The position numbers were made by a program, and so were the translations under genes. Positions 1 to 11,661 of a stretch of DNA of 64,000 nucleotides are shown in pieces. Position 1 is the stretch's first letter, and each line of letters starts with the position of its first letter. The stretch is from positions 186,001 to 250,000 of the forward strand of contig JAIQDT010001943.1 in assembly GCA_021521415.1 (NCBI GenBank). The letters are read 5' to 3'. The stretch is from Bidens hawaiensis. Its lineage: Eukaryota; Streptophyta; Magnoliopsida; Asterales; Asteraceae. The notes beneath the pieces were generated by a model. That model was not told the DNA's origin. It did no database searches and was given only the letters and a program-made list of their open reading frames with translations.

Positions 1-368
1 CTGTTGACTAGTATCCTATTCTTTGCAATATGAGCAAGGGTATGTAAAAACATAGCAACTTGCTCATCGACTAGCATGTTTTTACTATTCTTTAGTCCCC
101 CTCTAGTTTCTAGCATATCACAAAGTGTTGTAAATGCATGTATATTCATTCTTATGTTAACAACACTCGTAACATCACTTTCATAAACCATCCTCACCAT
201 GTTTTCACGCCTATTATGGTAACTCATTAAATATTTTGTACGTAAAGTCATTGACTCAATCGACCGACGCAAATGATAAGTACACAACATCCACCAACGA
301 ATCGTAACATAAATGACATAAAATGCACCTATGGCAACTATTCTTTGTCTGGAAGGTGATCTTGCCAT
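1..368 (-). CDS. PIF/Harbinger (ALP1-like) transposase-derived nuclease, N-terminal part, runs off left edge
   Basis: Reading from the ATG at 368 down to base 1 gives 122 codons without a stop. The product starts MARSPSRQR, has a hydrophobic stretch (about residues 11-30), then a helical region with the motifs NIRMNIHAF, LCDMLETRGGL and DEQVAMFLHTLAH. That order is what I know from the N-terminal DUF8040-type region of plant PIF/Harbinger nucleases (HARBI1/ALP1-like), which precedes the DDE endonuclease. The catalytic domain would lie left of the window. A pyrimidine-rich tract ending GTGTAG sits directly before the ATG, which fits a 3' splice site and supports this start. It could be an active transposase or a domesticated ALP1-like gene; the nearby terminal inverted repeat favours a transposon. 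Confidence 0.75.
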   Translation of the reverse strand, partial: MARSPSRQRIVAIGAFYVIYVTIRWWMLCTYHLRRSIESMTLRTKYLMSYHNRRENMVRMVYESDVTSVVNIRMNIHAFTTLCDMLETRGGLKNSKNMLVDEQVAMFLHTLAHIAKNRILVN

Positions 369-1740
369 CTACACATAAAAATATAAGAAAATTCAAGAAA
401 AGCAAATAACTCCAAAATATAATCCAAATATTAGCAACAAAGTGATCATGAAAGCAAGAAAAATGATTACAGGCTACTTTATTCACTGACTTGCTGAATG
501 TTGTTTAATTGCCAATGTTTACATCAATATATATGTTATTTTGGATGAAATTGAACATCCAAGTTTCCATGTGAGTTACAAGTCAATGTTATACAAGATC
601 CCTAAGGTTTCCATGTGAGTTACAAGTCAATTTCTAGATAAAAATGGTGTAAAAAGTGATGATTTGTTGATATGTAGAAATCTGAGTTTTTTGGTCAGAT
701 TTGAGTTTGTAAATATAGATTTATTTATCAACAAAACAATTGAAATAAATTATGAAAATATTTTCACAGAAACTTCAACATCTCTAGGTGTTTATATATT
801 TTTCTCAAATTTTTAAAGTATGCATAAGGTTTTCAACTAAAATGCTAATTATTAAAGGTATCTAAAACTTACTGTTCAGAGTTTGTAAATGTCAAAATTT
901 CTCAAAAATTGACTACTCAGGATTTGCATACAAGGCCAATTGGGAAATATTCTAGAAACTTAAAATGTTCATTAGAAAGAGGAATGAAGTCTAAAACTTC
1001 AAAAACAAGAGAGTTATGCTCTTTAGAAGTGGACCTAAAATCTGTCAGTCAAAAACAGATTTGACCTTCGGTTTTATTTTTCACGTTTGGGTAATCAAAA
1101 CTTCTCTAAAAATTACGAAACCAGTGGGGTTTGAAACTAGACTCTTTGAACTTAATGTTAGACTCAAGAAACGATCAATTTTCATCTGTTATGATCAAAA
1201 TATTGTTTGAACAAAACAGCATTACAGATTTCATCTGCAACAGCATTCAAGCAACTCATGTAAACATTCAATTTATCGGTTCCAACATTCAACCTAGCAT
1301 CTAAATATCATTCTAACATAAAATTCATGATTCAAACTCATCGATTTCATACCATATAATGTTCAATTCCCAACCTAGATATCATAGATTTCATCAAGAG
1401 TCGAATTAAACATAAACCATTGAAATCTAACATATCTAAATCGATTACCAACAACATACAAACATCCCACGATAACAATCGACATCAGCAGCTGAGTTTG
1501 GATCGAGGTTTAGGTCTGGTCGAGCATAAGAAAGTCGAAAAAATGAAAGTTTCATACCTAGGATCGTTGGAATCGAAGCAAGGATCGCGAATACGAACTC
1601 GGTTCTTGGATTGGAGATGATTTGTGGGTGATTAGAGGCTGCAAGTCGATTGAACAGCAGGGAGAGGCGTGAGTTTGCTGCTGTAGATCGAACAGCAGGG
1701 AGAGGCGTGAGAGAGTGAGGCTGAGAAATGAAACCCTAGA
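369..1740 (-). other. 5' leader of the Harbinger gene: UTR exon (about 1558-1735) and 5'UTR intron (369-1557)
   Basis: On the minus strand the exon-like stretch near 1735-1558 is pyrimidine-rich, like a plant 5'UTR, and ends CCTAG|GTATGAAAC, a good splice donor at 1558/1557. The matching acceptor (TTTATGTGTAG) ends at 369, immediately before the ATG. The 1.19-kb interval is AT-rich, as plant introns are. A 22-bp direct repeat beginning GAACAGCAGGGAGAGGCG occurs twice in the exon (near 1652 and 1690), and another small direct repeat (TTTCCATGTGAGTTACAAG) lies in the intron near 561 and 609. The structure is inferred from signals only. Confidence 0.5.
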
Positions 1741-1891
1741 AATCCAATTCTCCGCTTTTTTAGAGAAACAAAATCAGAGAAATGGAAATGGTTTATTTCC
1801 ATTTCTCACCTCTTTCTTTCATAAACAAACAAGAGAATTCTTTCCAATTCCATTTCTCACCCCTCAATTCCCTCTACCAAACACCCCCTTA

Positions 1892-2784
1892 GTTTATTTA
1901 ATCAAACATTGTGTCAATAACAATTTACAACCACTTTTTAAAAAGATATATTGGTTTTAAATAATCTCAACTATCACCTATTGGTCACTGTCGATCCCAA
2001 CTAACGAAATGGTAGATGACAGTCCCACATTTTATCATTTTTGTTCTACCAATGAATATTCCTGACTAACAATATCTTAACGTCGTTAGTTTTTTTATGA
2101 TGTGGCATGCTTATTTGGCATATACGTGGCATGCATATGTGACATATTCCACCACCACCACCACCACCACCAGTTTTCTAAAAAAATTAAAATAATTTTG
2201 TTATGTTTTATTTGGGTGAATTTTGACATTTGAAGTCAAGCCAACCAATTTAAAAAGAAGATAAAATATTAATATGAATCTTGCTACTTAACTTCTGGAG
2301 TTCACTTGGTACTTCATTGAAGCAAGTGATAACATAAGTTTTAACCTTGATGACTCCTCATACCAAATATGAAGTTGATATTAATATAAACCAAGTTATT
2401 ACTCATTTATAAACGGTCCATTACAAAGCATGATCATAAAGTAATTGTGTATACCTGCTGCATCTTCTTTATTAAAAGAATTATATTTTGAGGATACAGT
2501 GGAGCTAAAATAGCATTCATCTTCTGTCAAGGTATTCATAAAATTATGTCAAGGTTAGGTCGGACTGCGCGGACCCGTTAACATGATTGCAAAAACATAA
2601 TGCAATAAATTTCAGGCGAATTTTAACCCGTGTGACCCATTTGACCCTTTGAGGATTAATTTTTATTCTTTCTTCTAGTATTGTTAATTAGAGTTTGGAA
2701 ATGCATAAAGTTTTATAAAAGTGATTATATAAATATATTTGTTGTTACTACTATAAAAATATACGCTCTTTATTATAAGTTATA
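1892..2784. other. AT-rich interval without recognisable gene
   Basis: No ORF of credible coding character was seen. The interval holds a (CCA)n microsatellite at about 2149-2172 and a (TA)n run just before 2790. Nothing else could be assigned. Confidence 0.5.
2149..2172. repeat. (CCA)n microsatellite
   Basis: Eight uninterrupted CCA triplets are followed by GTTTTC. It is a simple sequence repeat in otherwise AT-rich DNA. Confidence 0.9.
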
Positions 2785-3195
2785 TATATATATGTATTTG
2801 ATCATTTCAGAAGTTTTTTTACAGCGAGAAGTGCGAGAAGTGAAGGTGTAACTCTATTAATCCATAATTTCACTCCATTTCTTATGATGTTACCTACATG
2901 TATGTAGGTTGGTTGTATTTATTTCTTAGCTACACACATATACATACGTACCTACACACATTCAAACCTCCTACACACATTCAAACCTACCGAGCCACAT
3001 TCAAACCTACATACCTACACATATACAAACATACATACACATATACAAAAATGCGTACCTACACATGTACATACGCACCTACACAATAAGAAAGAGAGTG
3101 AAATTAGGGATTAATAGAGTTACACCTTCACTTCTCGCACTTCTCGCTGGAATATCACTTCTCGCAAGATCCATCCCCTATATATATATATATAT
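2785..3195. mobile_element. MITE-like element with about 61-bp inverted repeats and an internal minisatellite
   Basis: The arm at 2823-2883 (starting AGCGAGAAGTGCGAGAAG) is repeated in reverse complement at 3088-3148 with only a few changes. Outside the arms, weaker inverted similarity continues to (TA)n tracts at both ends (about 2785 and 3195), suggesting insertion into a TA-rich target. The interior is a degenerate tandem array of CACATTCAAACCTAC-type units (2950-3075). It encodes nothing credible. The superfamily is uncertain because no clear TSD can be separated from the (TA)n flanks. Confidence 0.65.
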
Positions 3196-3204
3196 ATTTC
3201 CAAC

Positions 3205-3640
3205 CAGTTTACATGTTAATTTAAGCCTAAAAATGAACCAATCATTCATGAACTGTTCAGCTGGAAGTTTGCTTATCTTCATTCATTTAAAAAACGAACG
3301 AATATGAGCATGCATTATGTTCGTTCATTTATGTTCGTGAGCATCAGGTTATGTTCGTTCATTTATGTTCGTTTATTTACGTTGATGTATTTTCTTTCAT
3401 TTCTGTTTTATAAACATCTAAGTAGTTGTATTTATATAAATATGAAAATAAAAAGGACTCGTTAAAATGAATGAGGTAAATTTAAGCCACTAACTTAGAT
3501 CTGTTTTCTGGATGAATTGTAATGTATTAGACTTGTTCATTTCCGTTGCAAACTGTTCATTTAGATTTTAAATGAACGGACATAAATGCACACAGACATG
3601 CCCTTATTTTTTATAAATGAACATGAACAAAGTAATGATA
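3205..3640. repeat. Degenerate inverted-repeat element rich in GTTCGTTCATTTATG
   Basis: GTTCGTTCATTTATGTTCG occurs twice in tandem near 3320-3380, and its reverse-complement counterpart appears around 3560-3625 (AAATGAACGGACATAAATG). This looks like the two arms of an old MITE-like element. Ends and TSD were not resolvable. Confidence 0.35.
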
Positions 3641-4726
3641 AGGTACCTTGGAATACCAAGGATTCCATTATGCCAACGTCCTAGTGTTTCCCACTTTCTG
3701 AAAGATGAAGCTAAATATTTTGGTCTAAATGTAAACAAAATCGGTAACCTGCACTCTGACCGAATCTCAATCAAATACGCTTCTTGTTAACACTGGACCG
3801 TTTATTTTTTTAAGACCCACATCAATTGAGAAAAAAACCAACATCTTAACGTTTAACTTTTTGAACTTGTTGTATTGAATACATGAAGATATTTATTCCA
3901 AAACTGACATTGTTTTCAACATGCTTGATATCCGATAATAAAATATCAATAAGTTGCTACTCGCTACCTAAAACAACATTAGCAATGTTCTTGAAATAAG
4001 GTTTTTTTTATAATCTCAAATGCTCCAACATTTGGGGTCCTTTTGTAATAGAAAGTTGGTATTACCAACAAGTGATTATTTTCTTTAGTTTTTTTGATAA
4101 ACAGATTATGGTTGTGATCATACTATTGTTGTAACAAAAATAATTATCTCAAGGTAAAACAAAGTTCCATACCTTTTCTTTTAACCTAATTATAGAGACT
4201 TCATTCCCGTCTCATAAAACATGTCTTGTCTTACAAAAATGTATTCATTGCTCATTTTTTACGAACATCGCCGAAAATAAAACACACGTTTGACACTACA
4301 ATTATTAAAAGACTAATGTGAACAAATGTTTTAAGCTACATATTACCAACATAAAAAGGCACACAAATACCCAAGAGCACATCATAAAAACATAATACAT
4401 ATAAAGTAGGAAAAACTTACCTTGAGTGTACTATCAAGACAATTCTCATAAGATTGCTACTTCAAAAAAATGGCACGCAACTCAAGTTGCAAGAACAATT
4501 CTCCGTTTATAATACGTGAAATTATATTATCTCTTTGTTTATGTGCAAAACTGTAGATAACACTTCTGTTCAATGTAGATACTTGAACTTACAAATAAGT
4601 AAAACATGTAGTAATATTGAGTTGAAAGTGAAGTTTCAAACACCAACAGTATCATTATCTAAAAAATATATTATCATACAAAACCATATAAATCCAAAAG
4701 TCACACAAACAGATGTGAAAAAAAGA
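3641..4726. other. AT-rich interval, nothing assignable
   Basis: AT-rich DNA with scattered homopolymers. No long ORF with plausible codon character, no RNA gene and no clear repeat end was seen. Confidence 0.5.
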
Positions 4727-5374
4727 GGATTTTACATATTTCCCCTTACTAAACACTATAAATTACACATTTCCCCAACCAAAAAATTTAATTACATATA
4801 TCCCATTTTCATACCAAATTACCATTTTATCCTTGTTTAAAATCCTAATTACACCTCCTACAGTCTTACCTACCTCCTTCATATCAATTTGTCAACCAAA
4901 GTTGATTTTCTCATTCAGATGTAAACCAATAAATATTAATAAACGAAGGCAATCATATATTTGTGGATATGTAAGGCCCCGATCCCCGTGCCCTACTTTA
5001 GCGTCAGATTTACTTATAAACACAGTTCTTACAATCAGAGTTAATTAAAACTTTCGCGGAATATAAAACTTTAGTCGTTTATTACAAAACACTTAATCTT
5101 TTCTTTAAAACCAGAACATAAAACATCGTATTTAAAACATCACCTCTTCCATCTTCAAATGCCAGCGCCATATGCCATCCTCATGCTAGCTCTTTAACCT
5201 CCTCACCTGCGTGCATACTAAAAGTCAGCTACGCTGAGTGATTTCTAGTTAATCAAGAAACTTACCATACAACCATCACATGCAATCATATATGTATCCG
5301 AAGACACATAGTCCGCTGTCTGACCTGTTCCTTACCGCTTAACCACTTAACTGTCCTCTACGTCTTAGCCACTT

Positions 5375-5535
5375 GTTTACGGAAGCACATAAAGGCTTAC
5401 TTTCTCTCACATTCGCGTCATGCCAGTTAATAACGAAGGCACGTATAGGCTTACCCTACCACGTACTCACGTCATGCCACTTTAATAACGAAGGCACGTA
5501 TAGGCTTATCCTACCACGTACTATCGTCATGCCAC
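5375..5535. repeat. Minisatellite inside G1-A, unit about 55 bp
   Basis: Roughly three copies of a unit containing AACGAAGGCACGTATAGGCT and CGTCATGCCA occur at a spacing of 55 bp (starts near 5431 and 5486, plus a diverged first copy). The site corresponds to the minisatellites in G1-B and G1-C, but the unit is different. Confidence 0.7.
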
Positions 5536-6169
5536 TAACACCCTTACTAGACCCTTGCCACTTCTAACACACTCTACCTCTGCTTGTCTACAACACACTT
5601 TCTATCATTACATCATTTACATAATAACCAAGTTACATAATAACATTTACACACACTAATAACCACTTAGAGGTCATTACCATTGGCGGTACGTGCAATA
5701 TCCGAAGATCGTTCACGCATCGACAAACATTCATTCATAACATAATACTTACTATCACATCAATCATTATAGCATACACTTACCACTTAAGGTAAGTGTA
5801 TTCACACTTCACATCGAGTATGCACACATCCCCGAAAACATAACAAAGAAATGGGGCTAGAAACTCACCTGAACTCGGTTACGTTCACCGTTAATGGTTA
5901 TTCCTCTCTTGAGCTATGCGCGACTAGCTGTATAACAATTACACGTATCAATTAACTATCACTACACATATCGCGTTTATGGTCTAATTATAACCCTTAA
6001 CGAACGGAGTCCGGGGGCAGCACCCCTGGCAGTGGGGTTCTAGGGGATGCGGCCCCTAGCAGGGTCCAAGGGGCAGAGCCCCTGGCTGGGGTCGAGCTGC
6101 CAGGTCAGCTTGGAAAAATTTTATTTCTATTAACTGTCTTAACACATTTTCCATTAGGATTTTAAATTA

Positions 6170-6540
6170 TTTTCTAATTCGCTATCTCATTTGCTATATC
6201 GAATTAAGCCTAATTCGTTAACTCTTTTGTTAGCTGATTCGTTATCAAAACACAACCTAATTCGTTATTTGATCATGACTTGATTCGTTATTCTGATTTG
6301 TTACCTGAACATAGCGAATTAGTGAATAACAAATCACCTGATTCGTTATCTTAACATAACGAATTGGTAAATAATGAATCACCTGATTCGTTATCTTAAC
6401 ATAACGAATTGGTGAATAACGAATCACATGATTCGTTATCTTATCATAACGAACTGGGGGTAGCGAATCACTTGATTCGTTATCTTAACGAATTGGGCAC
6501 ATAACGAATGACGTGATTTGTTTATCATAACGAATTAGCG
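6170..6540. repeat. Array of ATTCGTTA / TAACGAAT palindromic words in G1-A
   Basis: The word GATTCGTTAT and its inverse ATAACGAATC alternate more than ten times, each pair able to form a short hairpin. The same kind of array occurs at 7900-8170 (G1-B) and 34740-35090 (G1-C). It is non-coding and characteristic of this LTR family. Confidence 0.75.
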
Positions 6541-7261
6541 TCTGTTCTTCTCTAGGCTTTGACTCTGGGTCAAAGTCAAAATTGCCAAGAACATCCAAAC
6601 AGTCAACACCCGTCAGATCTGCAATAAACCTTCGTTTCTTAACGAAACAACACGATTTTGGTGTTAATGAACTCGTCTTTACAGCGCCTGTAAACCCCAA
6701 CCCATTAATCATCCAAACATTCGCGTTCACATGGTGCGATTTATGTATATATATTACGGGTCTTTCATTCTAACAATTAACCTATCAATCTGTAATGGAT
6801 TTCAGTAAGGTTTATTTCGTTGGATTCGTTTTTACCACATTCGTATAGATCTAGGATTACCTAAATGAATCCGGACCCAAATGAACGATTTTTAACTATA
6901 AACGTACCTTAAATGAGTCGGTTTACAAACGCGATGTAACAACTCGGTTTTTCAAATTAATATTTATAAATCATTACCCGACCCGTTTTCTTTTTTGGGT
7001 AATTTAAATCAATAAAAAAATATTATTTATCTTTCTATTATTTTGTTTATTATAATTATTATTATTATAGTACTGTTATTTATTATATTTTTTTATATAA
7101 TAAAACTATGGAAAATATGCAAAAATTACCCAAACATAAACTTTAACCAAGACTGTTTCCATCTCTTAAGTTCAGGGACTAACATGTAAATAAAACAAAG
7201 TTAATATAATAATAATATTTCAAATCAGAAACCCGTATTCATATCAAAACCCGTAACCCGT

Positions 7262-9396
7262 TGTAACATCCTACTTTCAGTTATAATAATAAAATAAATT
7301 TCGTCTATTTTATAGTGGGTCGTTATCGGTTTAGATAAATAGAATATGAGTTGGGCTAGTGATTGGTAAATGGGTATGGGTTATGGACTTGGGTTATGAA
7401 AAAAAGAAGGGGAGTCCATGGGCTTGAGCCCATGATCCCAAAATATATAAACCATTAATCACCCATTTAATCCTCGTTCACACATATTTCATACACCGCA
7501 CAAAACACACACTTAAGCTTCTCTCTAGTTCTCTCTTTTCTCTCTAGCCGAAACCAAGAAGGAAAACGATCCCGATCCAAGGTAATACTAGTATGATGTT
7601 TTATTTACTTAAACTCGTTAGATATAATCACGAAACAACGAGCCGACACCGTTAAACCGTTTAAGTCACGAGATCCGGATGGAATAGGGTATAAAACGGA
7701 CCTAAGATAAGCTTAGGGATCATCCTAGCTCAGATCTGGATCAAACGGGACGAAAAACGATGAAAACGGTGGAAGAACGAGTGAGATCTCGTTTTTCCGG
7801 CGAAAACGCGGTTTTCCGGCGATGACGGCGCCGGAAAAGTTAATACGAGGTTAGAGGTGTCAGAGAATGTTCTGACATTCCCTGACCTAACCCTAGTTCG
7901 CTAAGGGGTAACTAACGAATCAGAAGTAATTCGCTAGCTGATTCGTCTAAGGGAATATAACGAACTAGCTTCAGTTCGTTAAGGAGAAAAGATAGCGAAC
8001 TACCCTTGATTCGCTATAGTTAAAAGATAACGAATTGGAAGGTCCAATTCATTGCATAGACTGGTTCGCTATGGACTGATTCGTTAAGGGTCCAGTTCGT
8101 TAAATGGTTCAATTCGTTACAAAGAACCAGTTCGTCATGACAAGTCAATTTGTTCAGGATAAGTAACGAACTGGAAGTTTAACAGAATTACAGAATGGTC
8201 CCTGGACTTATAAAAGAATGGTTTAATTACAAAGAAGCCCTTGAACTTTTAAGTTAGCAAATTTAATAATGATTCAAAATTCTAATGAAAAAATGTGTTA
8301 CGACAGCTCGACCCCAGCCAGGGACGCTGCCCCCAGACCCCCGTCCGTTGAGGGTTATAATTATAATAGAAACGTGATATGGCTAGTGATAGATAATTGA
8401 TACGAGTAATTGTTATACAGTTAGCCGTACGCAACTGAAGAAAGGAATAACTATTAACGTTGAACGTAACCAACTTCAGGTGAGTTTCTAGCCCCATTCC
8501 TTGTTATGTTTTCGGGGCTGTGTGCATACTCGATGTGATTAGTTAATACACTTATCCTAAGTGATAAGTGTATGCCATATATGTATTATGTGAAATGTAT
8601 GAATGGTTTCTTGTCGATACATGAACGATCTTCGTAATTGCATGTATTGCCAGGAAATGGTTGATGTTATATGCATGTTGTAAGATGAAGAATGAATGAT
8701 GTATGTATGAAACTTACGATTATGTGTATAGAAAAGTATGTTAAAAAGGTATGGAAGAAAGGGTACCGGACCCTAATAATATCCGAGGATGAAGAGTACC
8801 GGACCCTAATAATATCCGAGGATGAAGGGTACCGGACCCTAATAATATCCAAGGATGAAGGGTACCGGACCCTAATAATATCCGAGGATGGAGGGAACCG
8901 GACCCTAGTAATATCCGAGGATGGAGGGTACCGGACCCTAATAATATCTGAGGTATGTAGGGCGAATGCTCTTTATAACGTAAGGTTAGATATGTATGTG
9001 TATGAAAGATTAACGGACAGGTTAAGTATGTAATGCGTACATACGGGCACGTGTATGTCTATGTAAAGTAAGTTATGTGATTAACTAGAACTCACTCAGC
9101 GTAGCTGACTTTTAGTATGCACGCAGACAAATAGGTTGAGGCAGCTAGCATGATTGAAGACACATGGCATGGAATCGAAGAGATTGGCATCTCGAAGAAA
9201 TGCTGTGATGTTTAAAAGACTATGTTTTGTTTTAAATGACTATGAATGATTTATAAGACCAGATTTGGAGGTTATGTAAGATATTATGGTTGAAGTTTTA
9301 TATTCCGCGTAAAGTTTTAATTAACCCTGATCTGTAGAACTGTGTTTATGAGTAAATCCAACACCAAAGTAGGGCTACCGGTAACGGGGCCTTACA
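7262..9396 (+). mobile_element. Solo LTR G1-B, inserted in G2-A
   Basis: This uninterrupted 2135-bp G1 LTR runs from TGTAACATCCTAC to GGGGCCTTACA with the TSD CCCGT (7257-7261 and 9397-9401). It is the cleanest reference copy of G1 in the window, in the opposite orientation to G1-A and G1-C. It contains a TATATAAA-like promoter region near 7445, the ATTCGTTA/TAACGAAT array (7900-8170), a 33-bp minisatellite and the ACTCACTCAGCGTAGCTGAC module near 9090. Confidence 0.9.
8768..8965. repeat. Minisatellite in G1-B, 33-bp unit, about 6 copies
   Basis: Units start at 8768, 8801, 8834, 8867, 8900 and 8933, with core GGACCCTAATAATATCCGAG. Because 33 is divisible by three, the array stays open and would encode an 11-residue repeat containing TLII. 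I consider that incidental. The core word CCCTAATAATAT is shared with the G1-C array. Confidence 0.9.
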
Positions 9397-10130
9397 CCCG
9401 TTTGATATCTTGGTCCTTAATTCTCGCGTTTAACTTGTAATTGATTAATGGATATTAATATTCATTCCATAACTGGCTAACCGACATACTTAATTAGGAA
9501 ACGAGATCGTTTATGATACGAATTAGTTTTTTTAACAAACCGTCCTTAAATCGTTTTTGGTTTTATACCTTAGAGACAACCTTAATTCAATTAATCACTT
9601 CTGCACGTTCTTATGCCCGTCGCTAGCTAAACCCCTTGATCGAATTAGATTATCAATGGTAGCTTATGCATGTTCTTAATCACTTTCTGCCGTCAGCTGT
9701 CTATGCAAATTAACACCTGTTTGATCATCGTTTAAGGTAACTGAATACGTAAATATGTTCGCCATCCATCTTTCTACAATAACCCTATGGTTAATCGATT
9801 GATTGTTTTGATTTCTTGGGTTCATGTTAGGGTTTTTGGGTTGTCTGGTCCACTGTTAAAAGATTTCAGTTTCATCTTTTAACCAAGTATGACACCAGCT
9901 CGCATGGCTGGTGTGTGGGTTGTTGAGTTATGGGCTAGAGGGCACGGGTTCGGGTCCCTCCAGACCCGTTTTTGGATATATTATTTTTACTTATTTGGAC
10001 AACTTCTATATGTAATATAATAACTATATTATACTTTTAAAGTACTTTATAAATATTATAAATATTCAGTATTTTATTTAAAAACAATATATAAACTCGT
10101 TGTCGTTCCGAACGTTGATTAAAACCATGG

Positions 10131-10149
10131 ATATATATATATATATATT
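10131..10149. repeat. (TA)n microsatellite in G2-A
   Basis: A short perfect TA run within the AT-rich central part of the G2-A LTR. Confidence 0.8.
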
Positions 10150-11661
10150 AGAATTAAAGTTTTTTTTTTATAATAAATTCATTAATAAAAAAGGGGTTTG
10201 TTTATTTAAAATACATGATTAACATATAAAATATACCTTATTATTTCACATAATTATTTGGCTAAGTATTTTATAAACCAATGACATTTTTTTATAAATA
10301 TTTATATATTTTTTTGCCACTTTAATAGTATAAGTACAAATATTTTGTAAACAATTATAGTTTATATAAAATTAATTTATAAGTAAACTTTATTAATAAT
10401 AAACTTTAAATAAAGTATTTTATACTCTCAATGCTCATTCATATCTCGTTTCTCTCTTAGTCCCTTCATTAATTAATACACTTGTTAGGATTTGTCCCTG
10501 CTACATCTCGAGTGCGACGCTTATACTCTTACCATTCTTAACGTATTCATTCATTAGCTTATTGCTAAGGTGAGTAATCACTCCCCTTTTTACTTATTTT
10601 TAAACCTTTTTAGGGACATGTGCGTATCTTATATATTTAACTATTATCTAGTATTCAAAACCGCAACTGTTAATCCTTGTGTGTACATCGGTTTTTGCTT
10701 AACTTGCTATTTGCTTACTTGCTATATTTGAATGCTATTTTCTTACTTCGGCAACCGATGTCCATTTTTATGGCAACGGTTTAGTCCTTGCTTTGGTAAC
10801 CAAGGTCCATTTATATGGATTGGTTGAGCCCTTTTATTAATGGTTTGCTTTCTTTATGGTTTGCTTCCTTTATGGTTTCTTTCTTTATGGTTTGATTGAT
10901 TGTTTATGTGATATGGCTTAACTGTTTATTCCCACAGGAATAGTTTGCATCTTTCTCTATTTATTATATATTATTATTGTTGTGTCTTAAACTGGTGTTT
11001 TACTCACTCAACATGTGTTGTTGATAAATGTTCTATTTTATACGCATATGCAGGTTATAGTAGAAATTAATGCAGATTGGTGAAGACTTAGTGAAGAAAT
11101 TAGTTAGAAGAATAATTTAATCAAGAAATATAAAATTTGTATTGTTGTTTGAATTATGTACTTGTTTGTATTGATTTATTTGATAAATGAATTTAATTAA
11201 TAGATATTGCCATGTAAATATTGTATGATAGTACCTTGTGAGCTGTGACAATCAGTTCATGCCTCGACATTTCCGCCTTAGGTTGGGGTGTGGCACGCGA
11301 GCTGGTCTTGATGTTGTTTTGGTTTGTCACAACGTTCTAGCACCAACAAGCTTGGGTTTTCACCTTCGGGTCTTGGCTCGGGTTTTAAAGATGGTGCTCG
11401 TGTGTGTTTTTCAAGGTGTAGGCTGTGGTGTAGAGATAAAAATGGAAAGGATTAGTGTTTAAGAGGTATTTATACCCTCTTAAGCCCATGGACCTAAGGC
11501 CCATCTTTCCTTATTAGTCCATACTTATTATTATTTAATTAGCCTACTTAACCTTTCATCTTTACTATTTTATTATTTCTCTACTAACTCGAGTAAACTT
11601 TCCCACCATAATTTAATAATATAGTTAATATTATTTAGAAATTTCGGGATGTTACAGGATA

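Larger units (their letters stand above)
1..1888 (-). mobile_element. PIF/Harbinger DNA transposon, 5' part with terminal inverted repeat
   Basis: On the minus strand the element begins at 1888 with GGGGGTGTTTGGTAGAGGG, the classic shape of PIF/Harbinger and Tourist termini. It is directly flanked by TTA (1889-1891), the 3-bp TWA target expected for this superfamily. Subterminal sequence carries two copies of ATTCCATTTCTCACC-like repeats (1796-1860). The nuclease gene reads away from this end. The second terminus and its TTA copy should be left of the window. Confidence 0.7.
6936..11295 (+). mobile_element. Solo LTR G2-A (Gypsy/Tekay-like), inserted in G1-A and interrupted by G1-B
   Basis: It begins TGTAACAACTCGG (6936) and ends GGTTGGGGTGTGGCA (11295), flanked by the TSD CGCGA (6931-6935 and 11296-11300). 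Removing the duplication rejoins G1-A exactly. Own length is about 2.2 kb. The LTR has an ACTCACTCAACATGTG module and a GCATATGCAGG stretch near 11045, matching G2-B. No internal region is present. Confidence 0.85.
4970..11656 (-). mobile_element. Solo LTR G1-A (Gypsy/Tekay-like), interrupted by G2-A
   Basis: Read on the minus strand the LTR begins TGTAACATCC (11656) and ends GGGGCCTTACA (4970). It is flanked by the 5-bp duplication GGATA (4965-4969 and 11657-11661). Only one LTR and no internal region, PBS or PPT is present, so this is a solo LTR left by LTR-LTR recombination. Its own length is about 2.3 kb (4970-6935 plus 11301-11656). It aligns with G1-B and G1-C, including the ACTCA-CGTAGCTGAC module near 5230 and an array of ATTCGTTA/TAACGAAT words at 6170-6540. 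Confidence 0.85.

Noticed and set aside
2898..3089. Short frame rich in Tyr/Thr/His
   Set aside because: Derived from the internal minisatellite of the MITE.
6485..6773. Overlapping frames on both strands in G1-A
   Set aside because: They lie inside the G1 LTR and are not preserved in G1-B or G1-C.
8768..8965. CRISPR-like array of regular repeats
   Set aside because: No unique spacers, a plant nuclear context and contiguous units; it is a minisatellite.
8692..9033. Open frame of 113 codons with an 11-residue TLII repeat
   Set aside because: It is created by the 33-bp minisatellite in a solo LTR; the unit length keeps any frame open.
4970..9396. Large inverted repeat between 4970-5070 and 9295-9396 as ends of one giant foldback element
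   Set aside because: The TSDs show that these are two separate solo LTRs of family G1 in opposite orientation.
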